Below, one piece after another: positions 1 through 7,407 of a stretch of 14,553 nucleotides of DNA (the first letter of the stretch is position 1; each line of letters starts with the position of its first letter). Below the pieces are notes generated by a model, which worked only from the letters and a program-made list of their open reading frames with translations, was not told the origin of the DNA and did not search any database. The stretch lies in the NCBI GenBank assembly GCA_965602635.1, contig CBFCZU010000099.1, positions 1 to 14,553 on the forward strand, in the 5' to 3' direction. Both the position numbers and the translations under genes were made by a program. This stretch comes from CBFCZU01 sp965602635 (lineage in GTDB: Bacteria; Planctomycetota; Phycisphaerae; SM23-33).

Positions 1-11
1 TCTCGCAAAGG

Positions 12-51
12 TGCTTATTGCAGGAACCCGGCAGGGCTCATGCAATAAGCA
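12..51. promoter_or_regulatory. 11-bp perfect inverted repeat upstream of the M14 peptidase gene
   Basis: The arms TGCTTATTGCA (12-22) and TGCAATAAGCA (41-51) are exact reverse complements separated by 18 nt. Inside the loop CCC (27-29) could pair with GGG (34-36). The arms are AT-rich in an otherwise GC-rich window and end 42 nt before the GTG start at 94. No T-run follows, so a canonical intrinsic terminator is unlikely. An operator for a dimeric regulator or a 5'-UTR stem-loop is possible. The structure is seen directly; the role is inferred. Confidence 0.5.
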
Positions 52-93
52 GGCTGACGCTTCCCCGGACTCGCGGGCGATCGGAGGCGTGCT

Positions 94-1242
94 GTGGCGG
101 TTTCCTGGCGGACGGACTTTCCCGGCGGCAACGGGCTGCTCCTGGCGGCGGACGAATCGCCCCGCCGGCCTGTGCTGCGCTTCGCCGCCGAGCCGAAAAA
201 CTGCCCGCAGGCACTGTGGTTCCACTTCCGCGCCGCGGGCCTGGCCGGCAGGGGCGCGCGGGTGGTCCTGGCAAACCCCGCCCAGACCCTCGGCGGCGAG
301 GACTGGTCGGGCAACTGCCTGGTCTTCCGCACGCCCAAGGGCCCCTGGCTCCGCACCGCCAGGCCCCAGCGGCTCGCCACGCCCGGCGGGCGGACCGAGT
401 GGGCCTGGGACATCGACGTTGCCGGCGGGACGATCGAGGTGGCGCACTGCTTCCCCTACCAGCCGGCCGACCTCGAGGCCACGCTGGCCGAGCTGGGCGG
501 GGCGTTCAAGAGCGAGTTCATCGGCCTGACCCTGGCGGGCCGGTCGATGACGAGGCTGTATAGCCGCCCGCCGGCCGCGAGCCGCCCGGCCGTGTTGCTG
601 ACCGCCCGCCACCACGCCGGCGAGGTGCCCGGCTCGTGGGTGCTCGACGGGCTGCTGCGCCACGTCGCCGCGACCAGCGCCCTGCGGGCGATCTCCTGGC
701 ACGCCATCCCGTTCGTGGACCTCGACGACGTGATCGCCGGCAGCTACGGCAAGGACCCGTTCCCGCACGACTGCAACCGGGCCTACGGGCCGAGCGGGCC
801 GTTCCGCCCCGAGGGCGGCGCCGTCGAGGGCGAGGCGCGGCGGCTCAAGGCGAGTGCCGCCCGTCTGTTCTTCGCCGACCTGCACGCCCCCGGCCACGGC
901 GAGCGGGCCAACTACGTCCCCACACGCGGGTGGGAGCCGGCCTCGCCGATCAACCCGATCGCCTTCCAGTTCGCCGAGCGATTCTGCGACGCCACGCCCG
1001 AGGACATCCGCTCGCCCATCGCCTTCGTCACGCCGAGGCCCGGCACCAACACCCGGTACCGGGGGATGCCCTCCAGCCGCTGGGCCGGCACGGTGCTGAA
1101 GGTCGACGCCGTGTCGCTGGAGTTCTCGTACCAGGGCAACGAGCAAAAGGACTACACCATCGACGACTATCGCCGCCTCGGCGCCGCCCTGGCCGAGACG
1201 ATCGCCGGTTGGATCGGGGGCGGCCCGGAACGGCGCGAGTGA
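94..1242 (+). CDS. M14-type zinc carboxypeptidase (cytosolic carboxypeptidase-like)
   Basis: Predicted metallocarboxypeptidase of 382 aa that would remove C-terminal residues from a peptide or protein substrate that cannot be named from sequence. An N-terminal beta-type region (about residues 1-150) precedes the catalytic domain, as in the cytosolic carboxypeptidase branch of M14. The zinc motif is H-A-G-E (His174, Glu177; a second His sits at 173), the third zinc ligand is likely His264 in DLHAPGH, the substrate-carboxylate pair is likely Asn228-Arg229 in DCNRAYG, and the general base is likely Glu343 in VSLEFSYQG. No signal peptide is visible, so it should be cytosolic. The GTG start is chosen because GGAGG at 83-87 lies 6 nt upstream. 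The gene ends 26 nt before the mannosidase gene, which suggests co-transcription, although no functional link between the two is obvious. The family is fairly sure; specificity is unknown. Confidence 0.8.
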   Translation: MAVSWRTDFPGGNGLLLAADESPRRPVLRFAAEPKNCPQALWFHFRAAGLAGRGARVVLANPAQTLGGEDWSGNCLVFRTPKGPWLRTARPQRLATPGGRTEWAWDIDVAGGTIEVAHCFPYQPADLEATLAELGGAFKSEFIGLTLAGRSMTRLYSRPPAASRPAVLLTARHHAGEVPGSWVLDGLLRHVAATSALRAISWHAIPFVDLDDVIAGSYGKDPFPHDCNRAYGPSGPFRPEGGAVEGEARRLKASAARLFFADLHAPGHGERANYVPTRGWEPASPINPIAFQFAERFCDATPEDIRSPIAFVTPRPGTNTRYRGMPSSRWAGTVLKVDAVSLEFSYQGNEQKDYTIDDYRRLGAALAETIAGWIGGGPERRE

Positions 1243-1268
1243 AGGCCGCCACCCAGCAGAGGGAAACA

Positions 1269-3743
1269 ATGAGTAAACGGATTCACCTCATCTGCCAGGC
1301 GCACATCGACCCGATGTGGATGTGGCGGATGGACGAGGGCCTGACCGAGGCGATCTCGACGTTTCGCTGCGCGTGCGAGCTGATCGAGCGCTTCGGCGGC
1401 TTCACCTTCACGCACAACGAGTCGCTGCTGTACGAGCACGTCGAGCGCGCCGACCCGGAGCTCTTCGCGCGGATCCGCCGGCACGTGCGGGCCGGGCGGT
1501 GGGAGATCGCCGGCGGGTGGTACGTCCAGCCGGACACGAACATGCCGGCCACGGAGAGCATCGTCCGGCAGATGCTCGTCGGCAAGACGTACTTCCGCCG
1601 CGCGCTGGGTGTGGACGTGAAGGTGGCGTACAACTACGACTCCTTCGGGCACAGCGCCGGCCTGCCGCAACTGCTTGTCGGGGCAGGGTTTGAGCTGTAC
1701 GTTCACACCCGCCCGCCCTCGGTCGGCGACGGAGTGACCGGGCTGTATCGCTGGCGCGGAGTTGACGGCAGCGGCATCACGGCCGTCATCCCGCCCGGCA
1801 GCTACGTCAGCGAATACGGCGGGGCGGTTGACAAGTTGCGGCTCTGCCGCGAGGCGGCGGCCGCCGGCGACCAGGACGTCCTCATGCTCTGGGGCACGGG
1901 CAACCACGGCGGCGGCGCCAGCCGCGCCGACCTGCGCCAACTGGCCGGGCACCTGGGCAAGGCCGTCGGCGACGTCAGCGCCGACTACTCGACGCTGCAC
2001 GAGTTCTGGCGCCGCGCCCGGCGCCACCGCGACCTGCCGACCGTCAGCGGCGAGTTGAAGCGCGTCTCCTGCGGCTGCTACACCTCGCTGGCGTCGGTCA
2101 AGGTCGCCCACCGCGCACTGGAGAACGAGCTGGTCGAGGCCGAGAAGCTCATCTCGCTTGCCCACCTCGCCGGCCGGGCCGAATATCCCGCCGACGAGCT
2201 GGCCAAGGCGTGGCGGGCGCTGCTGCTGACCGAGTTCCACGACATCCTGCCCGGCTCGTGCGTCCGCGCTGCCGAGCTCGACACGCTGGAGATAATCGGC
2301 GCCGCACGCCAGGCGGCGCGGATGATTCACCTCGACGCCCGCTGGGCGATGATCCGCGACGACCGTTACCGGGACGGCACCTTCCCGCTGTACGCCGTGA
2401 ACCCGCACGCGGCCGCCGCCCGCCGACGGGTGGAGGTGGAATACCACTTCAGCCACCGCCCGATCCGCACGCCGCAGAGGCTGACCATCCGCGACGAGCG
2501 GGGGCGCGTCGTCCCCTGCCAGCAGCTCAAGACCGACACCAACTCCAGCGAGCTGACGCGCTACCGGCTGAGCTTCTACGCCGACGTGGCGCCGACGGCC
2601 ATCCGGCGCTACACCGTGACGCGCTCCGAGGCCGGCCGCCGGGTCGATCCTTCTCCCCCGCCGCGCGGCAGCGGGCTTCGGGTCGCCCGTCGCGGCGGCG
2701 TGCTCTACCTGTCCAACCGCCACCTGCGCGTGGGCCTGCGCCGCGGCGCGGTCGTCTCGCTCTACGACAGGCGTCTGCGGCGCGAGTTCCTCCGCTCTCC
2801 GGGCATCCGCCCGGTGGCCTTCGAGGACCGCGGCAGCGTCTGGACCGTGGTGGATTGCCGCGTGCCGCGGCGGGGCACGGCCTTCGCCCCGGCCGCCAGG
2901 GCCGACGACTGGCGGCTCGTCGAGTCAGGGCGGGTCTGCCTTAGGGCGCAGGCGCGCCTCACCGGCGGCAGGTCGGTCATCGACGCCGCCGTCACGATCG
3001 GCGCCGAGGACCGGTTCATCGACCTGGACCTGCGGATCAACTTCCAGGACGAGTGGCGGATGCTCAAGCTGGTGTCCGCGACGGGCATCGACTGCGACGA
3101 GGTGCTGAACGACACGATCGGCGGGGCGGCTCCCAACGAGGCCGACGGCACCGAGCGCGTGCACCAGAAGTGGCTTCTGGCCGAGGCTGGCGGGGCGGCC
3201 CTGGCCGTCTCCAACCGCGGGCAGTACGGCTTCGACATGCTCGCCGGCGAGCTGAGGCTGAACATGCTACGGACGCTGCCCTACGTTCGCGGCGGCAGGC
3301 ACCACACCGACAAGGTTCGCCTCGTGCCGTTCATGGGCATGGGCGAGCACGAGGCTTCTTTCCGGTTCTTCACCGGGCGGGGCGGCGAGCTGCGGCGGCG
3401 GATCGCGGCCGAGGCGGCCCTGCACAACTCGCCGCTGACGGCGTTCTTCGCCTTCCCTGCCCACCGCGGGCGCCCCTCGGCGGCGGCGCTGCGATTTCCC
3501 AAGACCGCCTGCGACGACAAGGCCGTCGTGCTCGATGCGCTCAAGCGCGGCGAGGACGGGGCCGGATTCGTCGCCCGGTTTCGCGAGGTCGGCGGGCGGG
3601 CGCGACGCGTGACGCTGACGCTGGCAGGGCGGCGGAGGAAGGTCAGCTTCGGAAAGTACCAGATAAGGAGTTTTCTGCTGCGGACCCGAGGCCGAAAGGT
3701 CGCGTCCATCCGCGAGGTGGACCTGATGGAAAGGCCCATCTGA
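1269..3743 (+). CDS. GH38 family alpha-mannosidase
   Basis: Glycoside hydrolase family 38 enzyme of 824 aa, expected to cleave alpha-mannosyl linkages with retention and with a bound divalent metal. The N-terminal catalytic domain opens with AHIDPMW (His12 and Asp14, metal ligands). The nucleophile is Asp124 in YNYDSFGHS, matching the D-x-F-G-H-S signature of the family. A further metal ligand, His324, lies in FHDILPGS after the three-helix region. The rest (about 370-824) fits the C-terminal beta-sandwich domains. Length is normal for a bacterial GH38. The reading frame stays open far upstream, but ATG 1269 is chosen because it starts the conserved block, follows the peptidase stop by 26 nt and has AGAGGG at 1258-1263. 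No signal peptide is visible, so the substrate is probably an imported or internally processed mannoside or glycan. The oligogalacturonate lyase gene follows after 40 nt. Confidence 0.92.
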   Translation: MSKRIHLICQAHIDPMWMWRMDEGLTEAISTFRCACELIERFGGFTFTHNESLLYEHVERADPELFARIRRHVRAGRWEIAGGWYVQPDTNMPATESIVRQMLVGKTYFRRALGVDVKVAYNYDSFGHSAGLPQLLVGAGFELYVHTRPPSVGDGVTGLYRWRGVDGSGITAVIPPGSYVSEYGGAVDKLRLCREAAAAGDQDVLMLWGTGNHGGGASRADLRQLAGHLGKAVGDVSADYSTLHEFWRRARRHRDLPTVSGELKRVSCGCYTSLASVKVAHRALENELVEAEKLISLAHLAGRAEYPADELAKAWRALLLTEFHDILPGSCVRAAELDTLEIIGAARQAARMIHLDARWAMIRDDRYRDGTFPLYAVNPHAAAARRRVEVEYHFSHRPIRTPQRLTIRDERGRVVPCQQLKTDTNSSELTRYRLSFYADVAPTAIRRYTVTRSEAGRRVDPSPPPRGSGLRVARRGGVLYLSNRHLRVGLRRGAVVSLYDRRLRREFLRSPGIRPVAFEDRGSVWTVVDCRVPRRGTAFAPAARADDWRLVESGRVCLRAQARLTGGRSVIDAAVTIGAEDRFIDLDLRINFQDEWRMLKLVSATGIDCDEVLNDTIGGAAPNEADGTERVHQKWLLAEAGGAALAVSNRGQYGFDMLAGELRLNMLRTLPYVRGGRHHTDKVRLVPFMGMGEHEASFRFFTGRGGELRRRIAAEAALHNSPLTAFFAFPAHRGRPSAAALRFPKTACDDKAVVLDALKRGEDGAGFVARFREVGGRARRVTLTLAGRRRKVSFGKYQIRSFLLRTRGRKVASIREVDLMERPI

Positions 3744-3783
3744 GGGCGCCGCAGGGATCAGCAGTCACCGAAAGGAACCAGAC

Positions 3784-4941
3784 ATGGAGATCGGCTCCGA
3801 ATGCAGCTTCCCCATCGAACCCTGCGCCGACGAACTCACCGGCCGGGAGGTCCGCCGAATCGGCGCCGCCGACTACCGGACCCACCACCAGTACTTCTAC
3901 TTCCGCATGTGGATGCCCGATTCGCAGCGGGTGCTGGTCTCGTCGAGTCGCGAGGACGGTATCTACCGCCATTACCTCGTCGACGTCGAGTCGGGCGAGG
4001 CCGTGTGCCTGAGCGACTGCGAGGACCTCTCGTCGGGCTTCGGCGAGTTCACCCCCGACGGGGCCGCCCTGATGTACGTGGCCGGGCCGGAGCTGCGTAT
4101 CCGCTGCCTGGCCGACATGTCCGAGCGGACGGTGTACACCCAGCAGCCGCCCTGGACGGCGCGGGGCGTCTATTACGGAGCGACGGCCGACCACAGCCGC
4201 GTCGTGATGGTGGAGATGCACGCCGAGGATCGCATCCCCGCCAAGGAGGGCTGGGACGCCTTTCCCCGGCAGTTCGCCGCCAGGCCCCGCTGCCGGCTGG
4301 TGGAGCTGGACGTCCAGGCCGCCCGGGCGACCGTCATCCACGAGGACCGATGCTGGCTGGGCCACCCCAACTACCGCCCCGACGGCCGGACGATCATGTT
4401 CTGCCACGAGGGGCCCTGGGAGCTGGTTGACTCGCGCCTGTGGTTCATCGACCCGGACGGGACGAACCTCCGCCAGGGCCGCACGCGCGACCCCGCCCAT
4501 CCGCCCGGCGAGGGCACCGGCGAGCTCTGGGGGCACGAGTACTGGCTGGCCGACTCGTCCCGGGCCGCGTACATCTACTTCCCCGGCAAGTACGGCCACA
4601 ACGCCTCCGTCCGCCTGCTGGACCCCGAGAGCCTCGACGAGGAGGTGCTCATGGAGGTCTCCAGCTACAGCCACTTCATCTCCAACTCCGACAACAGCCT
4701 GATCGTCGCCGACGGGCAGGCGGGGCTCTCCGACGCCATATGGCTGGTGGACGTGGCCGGGCGGCGCGAGTCGCCCCTGTGCCGGCACGGTTCGAGCATG
4801 AAGCCGTACATCGACCCCCGCACGGGCCACCCCAACACCCAGGAGGTCCACCCTCACCCGTGCTTCAGCCCGGACAGCCGGCGGGTGGTCTTCAGCAGCG
4901 ACCGTGACGGTTTCCCGGCCGTTTACGTGACGGAGATCTGA
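3784..4941 (+). CDS. Oligogalacturonate lyase (PL22-type beta-propeller)
   Basis: Predicted 385-aa polysaccharide lyase family 22 enzyme, which splits short oligogalacturonides by beta-elimination in the cytoplasm during pectin use. Residues known from PL22 structures have clear counterparts: His251 in WGHEYW fits the catalytic base, and His297 in SYSHFISNSD with Gln353, His356 and His358 in QEVHPHP fits the Q-x-x-H-x-H metal site. Propeller-blade motifs such as SPDSRRVVFSSDRDG recur along the protein, as in TolB/WD40-like repeats. Length equals the family norm (about 385-390 aa), and no signal peptide is seen. ATG 3784 has AGGA at 3773-3776. It lies 40 nt after the mannosidase gene on the same strand, suggesting a glycan-use unit, and ends 8 nt from the convergent methyltransferase. 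Some proteins of this fold have drifted to other uronate substrates, so substrate is less sure than family. Confidence 0.85.
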   Translation: MEIGSECSFPIEPCADELTGREVRRIGAADYRTHHQYFYFRMWMPDSQRVLVSSSREDGIYRHYLVDVESGEAVCLSDCEDLSSGFGEFTPDGAALMYVAGPELRIRCLADMSERTVYTQQPPWTARGVYYGATADHSRVVMVEMHAEDRIPAKEGWDAFPRQFAARPRCRLVELDVQAARATVIHEDRCWLGHPNYRPDGRTIMFCHEGPWELVDSRLWFIDPDGTNLRQGRTRDPAHPPGEGTGELWGHEYWLADSSRAAYIYFPGKYGHNASVRLLDPESLDEEVLMEVSSYSHFISNSDNSLIVADGQAGLSDAIWLVDVAGRRESPLCRHGSSMKPYIDPRTGHPNTQEVHPHPCFSPDSRRVVFSSDRDGFPAVYVTEI

Positions 4942-4949
4942 GCCGCCCG

Positions 4950-5693
4950 CTACCGGGCCGAGACCTCGAGCCCCTCCGGGTCGATGATCACGTTGACGCT
5001 GGCGCGGAAGTTGCCCTCGTCGCGGACGAAGTCCAGGTAGGGCTGAACGTTTTCGCCTCCGTTGACGCTGTTGTGCGCCAGGACCAGCGCCCCCGGCGCC
5101 AGCCGATCGTAGGCGGCCTGGAGGATGTCGAGGTAGATGCCCTTTCCCCGCCCGCCCGACCCGTTGGCGTCGAGGTAGAGCAGGTCGATCTGCTCGTCGA
5201 AGTCGGCGGCGACGTCGATCGCGTCGGCGGCCAGGACGCGCGCCACGCCGGTGGGGTCGATCGCCCGCACGTTTTTCTCGGCCCGGGCGGCCTCGGAGGC
5301 GTCGATCTCCACGCCGATCAGGTTCCTGGCGGCGTAGCACGCCCCCGGGCCGACGGCGGCGCCCGCGTTGGAGATGAACGTGTTTCCGCAGAACACGCCC
5401 GCGGCGATCATGTTCGCCGGGCGGGCGATGGCGTTGATGGCATACAGCACCCGCTGCATCCGCGGGCTAATCGCCGTCCAGGGCATGTCGAACAGCTCCG
5501 CGACCGCCTGGCGGTGCGCCAGCAGCCGTGGCATGTCGTAGTCCGTTCGCGCCAGGATGCCCGCGCGGTGCAGCGCGTCAAGGGCGGCGCCCGAGACGGC
5601 GATCTCCTCGTCGAGCGGCTCGAGGACGCGGTGCGGGTCGTGAAAGTCCATCCGGTACCGGTCCCAGTCGTCGCTGCGGTGCTCGGCGAACAC
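4950..5693 (-). CDS. Class I SAM-dependent methyltransferase, substrate unknown
   Basis: A 247-aa protein with a Rossmann-type methyltransferase core. Motif I is read as AAGVFCGNTF (about 97-106), a degenerate glycine motif. The acidic residue that would bind the SAM ribose is Glu129 in GVEID, and the strand-4 motif is LLYLDANG (171-178, Asp175). A later strand, GALVLAHNSV, matches the 'lvlDNv' strand of O-methyltransferase-like proteins. An N-terminal helical segment of about 90 residues may bind the substrate. The GTG start at 5693 is supported by AAGGAG (5702-5707 on the complement) 8 nt upstream. The gene stands alone and converges with the lyase gene. The family is likely; neither substrate nor pathway can be inferred. 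Confidence 0.7.
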   Translation of the reverse strand: MFAEHRSDDWDRYRMDFHDPHRVLEPLDEEIAVSGAALDALHRAGILARTDYDMPRLLAHRQAVAELFDMPWTAISPRMQRVLYAINAIARPANMIAAGVFCGNTFISNAGAAVGPGACYAARNLIGVEIDASEAARAEKNVRAIDPTGVARVLAADAIDVAADFDEQIDLLYLDANGSGGRGKGIYLDILQAAYDRLAPGALVLAHNSVNGGENVQPYLDFVRDEGNFRASVNVIIDPEGLEVSAR

Positions 5694-6044
5694 TTGGGCT
5701 TCTCCTTATGGTCACAGCCTTTGCGGCTATCGTAGCCGCTGCTGCGCCTCGTTGCCAGATGCGCCTCGCCCCGCGGCGGGCGGCAAAGTCTTTCCGCGGG
5801 CCGTTCGATCCGCTAGGATACCTCAAAAGTGTGGCCGCCGCACGAGCAGCGGCCCTCGATGGCCTACATTAGCCCCGTACGCTCAAGCCCTTGCCTGGGC
5901 GATGGCGCTCAAGCGGATTGTCCGATTTGTCGATGACGTACCAGGTGCGGCCGTCAATTCCGAGGGGCAATTCGCGCGTGTGGCCTCATTCGAGGCTTGG
6001 TCCGGGCGGGTCGAGGGCCAGCGGGACGGATATTGGAGCGGGTC
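5694..6044. other. Intergenic region between divergent methyltransferase gene and V-ATPase operon
   Basis: This 351-nt gap must hold the promoters for the leftward methyltransferase and the rightward ATPase operon, but no convincing -35/-10 pair was found for either. Visible structure: a perfect 7-bp stem with a 3-nt loop (GCGGCTA at 5723-5729, TAGCCGC at 5733-5739); a CCCGCGG/CCGCGGG pair (5770-5776, 5794-5800); a small GCCTC-ATTC-GAGGC hairpin at 5983-5996; and the Shine-Dalgarno GGAG (6035-6038) of atpE. No protein-coding gene is supported here. Confidence 0.5.
5723..5739. other. Short perfect hairpin (7-bp stem, 3-nt loop)
   Basis: GCGGCTA, loop TCG, TAGCCGC. It lies 30 nt upstream of the methyltransferase start (5' leader side on the minus strand) and about 300 nt before atpE. 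No T-run follows on either strand. It could be a leader structure or regulator site; function is unknown. Confidence 0.35.
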
Positions 6045-6680
6045 ATGGCTGAAACGATTGAATCATTTGTGCAGAAGCTGCAGGAAGAGGGCGTTGACGC
6101 GGGCAGGGAGCAGGCCCAGAAGCTCCTGGACGAGGCCGGCGCAAAGGCCGAGGGGATCGTCGCCGACGCCCAGCGGCGCGCCGAGGAAATCATCGCCGAC
6201 GCCAAGGCCCAGGCCGAGACGGACCTGAGGCGAGGCCGGGACGAGCTGGCCCTGGCGTGCAGGGACGTCCTGCTGCGGCTGCGGGCCACGGTCATGAGCA
6301 CGCTCGAGGCCGTACTGAAATCCTCCTCCCAGGACAAGCTAAGGGACGAGGAGTTCTTCGTTCGCCTGCTGCACGACGTTGCCGTTCAGTATGCCGAGAA
6401 GGACTCGATCGGCGAATCGCCCGTGGTCATCAGCGTGGACGAGGACATGGTCGAGGCCGCCACACGCTGGGCCATGGAGGAAATGACCAGTAACGGCGGC
6501 GACGACTGGCGGTCCCGCATCGACCTGAAGGGCCGGCTCAAGACCGCCGGCTTCGAGTACTCCGCGGTCAACGGCACCATCGAGGTAACGCCCGAGTCCG
6601 TCTCGGCGGTGCTCAGCGAGATGATCTCGCCGCGGCTGCGGGAGATCGTCCAGGCCCGCCAGGGATCGGAGGAACAGTAG
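6045..6680 (+). CDS. atpE: V-type ATP synthase subunit E
   Basis: A 211-aa peripheral-stalk subunit of the V/A-type ATPase, holding the A/B head against rotation. Residues 1 to about 80 are a charged, Ala/Glu/Lys-rich helix with coiled-coil character (repeated EAGAKAEGIVADAQ, AEEIIADAKAQAE), and the C-terminal half is the globular head-binding domain ending SPRLREIVQARQGS, as in NtpE/AtpE proteins. Length fits the family (about 190-215 aa). ATG 6045 is preferred over the in-frame GTG 48 nt upstream because GGAG (6035-6038) is 6 nt away and the protein then starts at the coiled coil. It is the first gene of the operon; the DUF2764 gene follows after 13 nt. The usual partner subunit G/H is not seen in the window. 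Confidence 0.88.
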   Translation: MAETIESFVQKLQEEGVDAGREQAQKLLDEAGAKAEGIVADAQRRAEEIIADAKAQAETDLRRGRDELALACRDVLLRLRATVMSTLEAVLKSSSQDKLRDEEFFVRLLHDVAVQYAEKDSIGESPVVISVDEDMVEAATRWAMEEMTSNGGDDWRSRIDLKGRLKTAGFEYSAVNGTIEVTPESVSAVLSEMISPRLREIVQARQGSEEQ

Positions 6681-6693
6681 GTTCGCCAACGCC

Positions 6694-7407
6694 ATGGCCG
6701 GTCGGTACTACTTCCTCCTGACGTCGCTGCCGGCTCTGCCGGTGCTCGGCGAGCCGTCGCCGATCGATCTGCCGGGGTTCCGGCAGCTGATCGCCGGTGA
6801 GCCGCCGGTGGGCGAGGTGATCGACGCGCTGCTGCTGGAGGGAGACCTCCTGAGCCGCGAGTCGGCCATGGCGGGCGAGGGCGCCCGGTCCGAGCCGGTG
6901 GTGCTCTCGGCCGAGCAGGTCTCCGGCGAGGAGCCGCTGCCGGCCTACCTCGTGCCCGACAGCGAGCGCCGCTCCCGCCTGCCGGCGGACATGGTGTGGG
7001 ACGCCTACTACCGCCACGCGATCGGCCGGGGGCGGGCCGGCGGCTGCCCCTTCGTCGAGGCCTGGGTGGGCTTCGAGGTCGCCCTGCGGAACGCCCTGGC
7101 CGCCCAGCGGGCAAAGAGGCTCCAGCTCGACCCGGGCGCCTACCTGGTGGCTGCGGACCTGGCCGACCCCGCCGCCGAGGTCGAGGTGCAGGAACTGGCC
7201 GGAGCCTGGGCTGCCGCCGCCGATCCGCTCTCGGCACTGAAGGTTCTCGACGAGGGACGCTGGACGTGGACCGAGGAGCACTCGCGCTATTACAGCTTCG
7301 CCGTTGACGAGCTTGCGGCCTATGCCAGGAAGCTCATTCTGATAACCAGGTGGCACCTGCTTGCGCGGGAGGGGGCAAGCAGACAGGTCAGTCAGGACGC
7401 GCCATGA
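6694..7407 (+). CDS. DUF2764 family protein, V-ATPase operon-associated (possible subunit C analogue)
   Basis: A 237-aa, mostly helical soluble protein. The opening MAGRYYFLLTSLPALPVLGE resembles the N-terminus of DUF2764 proteins ('YYYLVASLPxL'), which lie between atpE and atpA in V-ATPase operons of Bacteroidetes, spirochaetes, chlamydiae and other PVC bacteria. The C-terminal part has an aromatic/leucine pattern (YYSFAVDELAAYARKLILI). Its place in the operon is where subunit C (the link between central stalk and membrane ring) sits in other lineages, so a C-like role is a reasonable inference but is not shown by motifs. No good Shine-Dalgarno precedes ATG 6694 (GGAGGAA at 6668-6674 is about 20 nt away), so translation may be coupled to atpE. 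The stop overlaps the atpA start by 4 nt (ATGA), indicating tight co-translation. Confidence 0.78.
   Translation: MAGRYYFLLTSLPALPVLGEPSPIDLPGFRQLIAGEPPVGEVIDALLLEGDLLSRESAMAGEGARSEPVVLSAEQVSGEEPLPAYLVPDSERRSRLPADMVWDAYYRHAIGRGRAGGCPFVEAWVGFEVALRNALAAQRAKRLQLDPGAYLVAADLADPAAEVEVQELAGAWAAAADPLSALKVLDEGRWTWTEEHSRYYSFAVDELAAYARKLILITRWHLLAREGASRQVSQDAP

Noticed and set aside
1167..2723. Long minus-strand ORF of about 518 codons opposite the mannosidase gene
   Set aside because: It is an antisense shadow of a gene with intact GH38 catalytic motifs; its composition is low-complexity with no family features.
3643..5340. Long minus-strand ORF of about 565 codons overlapping the PL22 and methyltransferase genes
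   Set aside because: It runs through the conserved lyase on the opposite strand and through the methyltransferase in another frame, with low-complexity sequence. The two real genes have motifs and ribosome sites.
5770..5800. CCCGCGG/CCGCGGG inverted repeat as a terminator or operator
   Set aside because: Seven GC-only bases with a 17-nt loop are expected by chance at this base composition, and no T-run follows.
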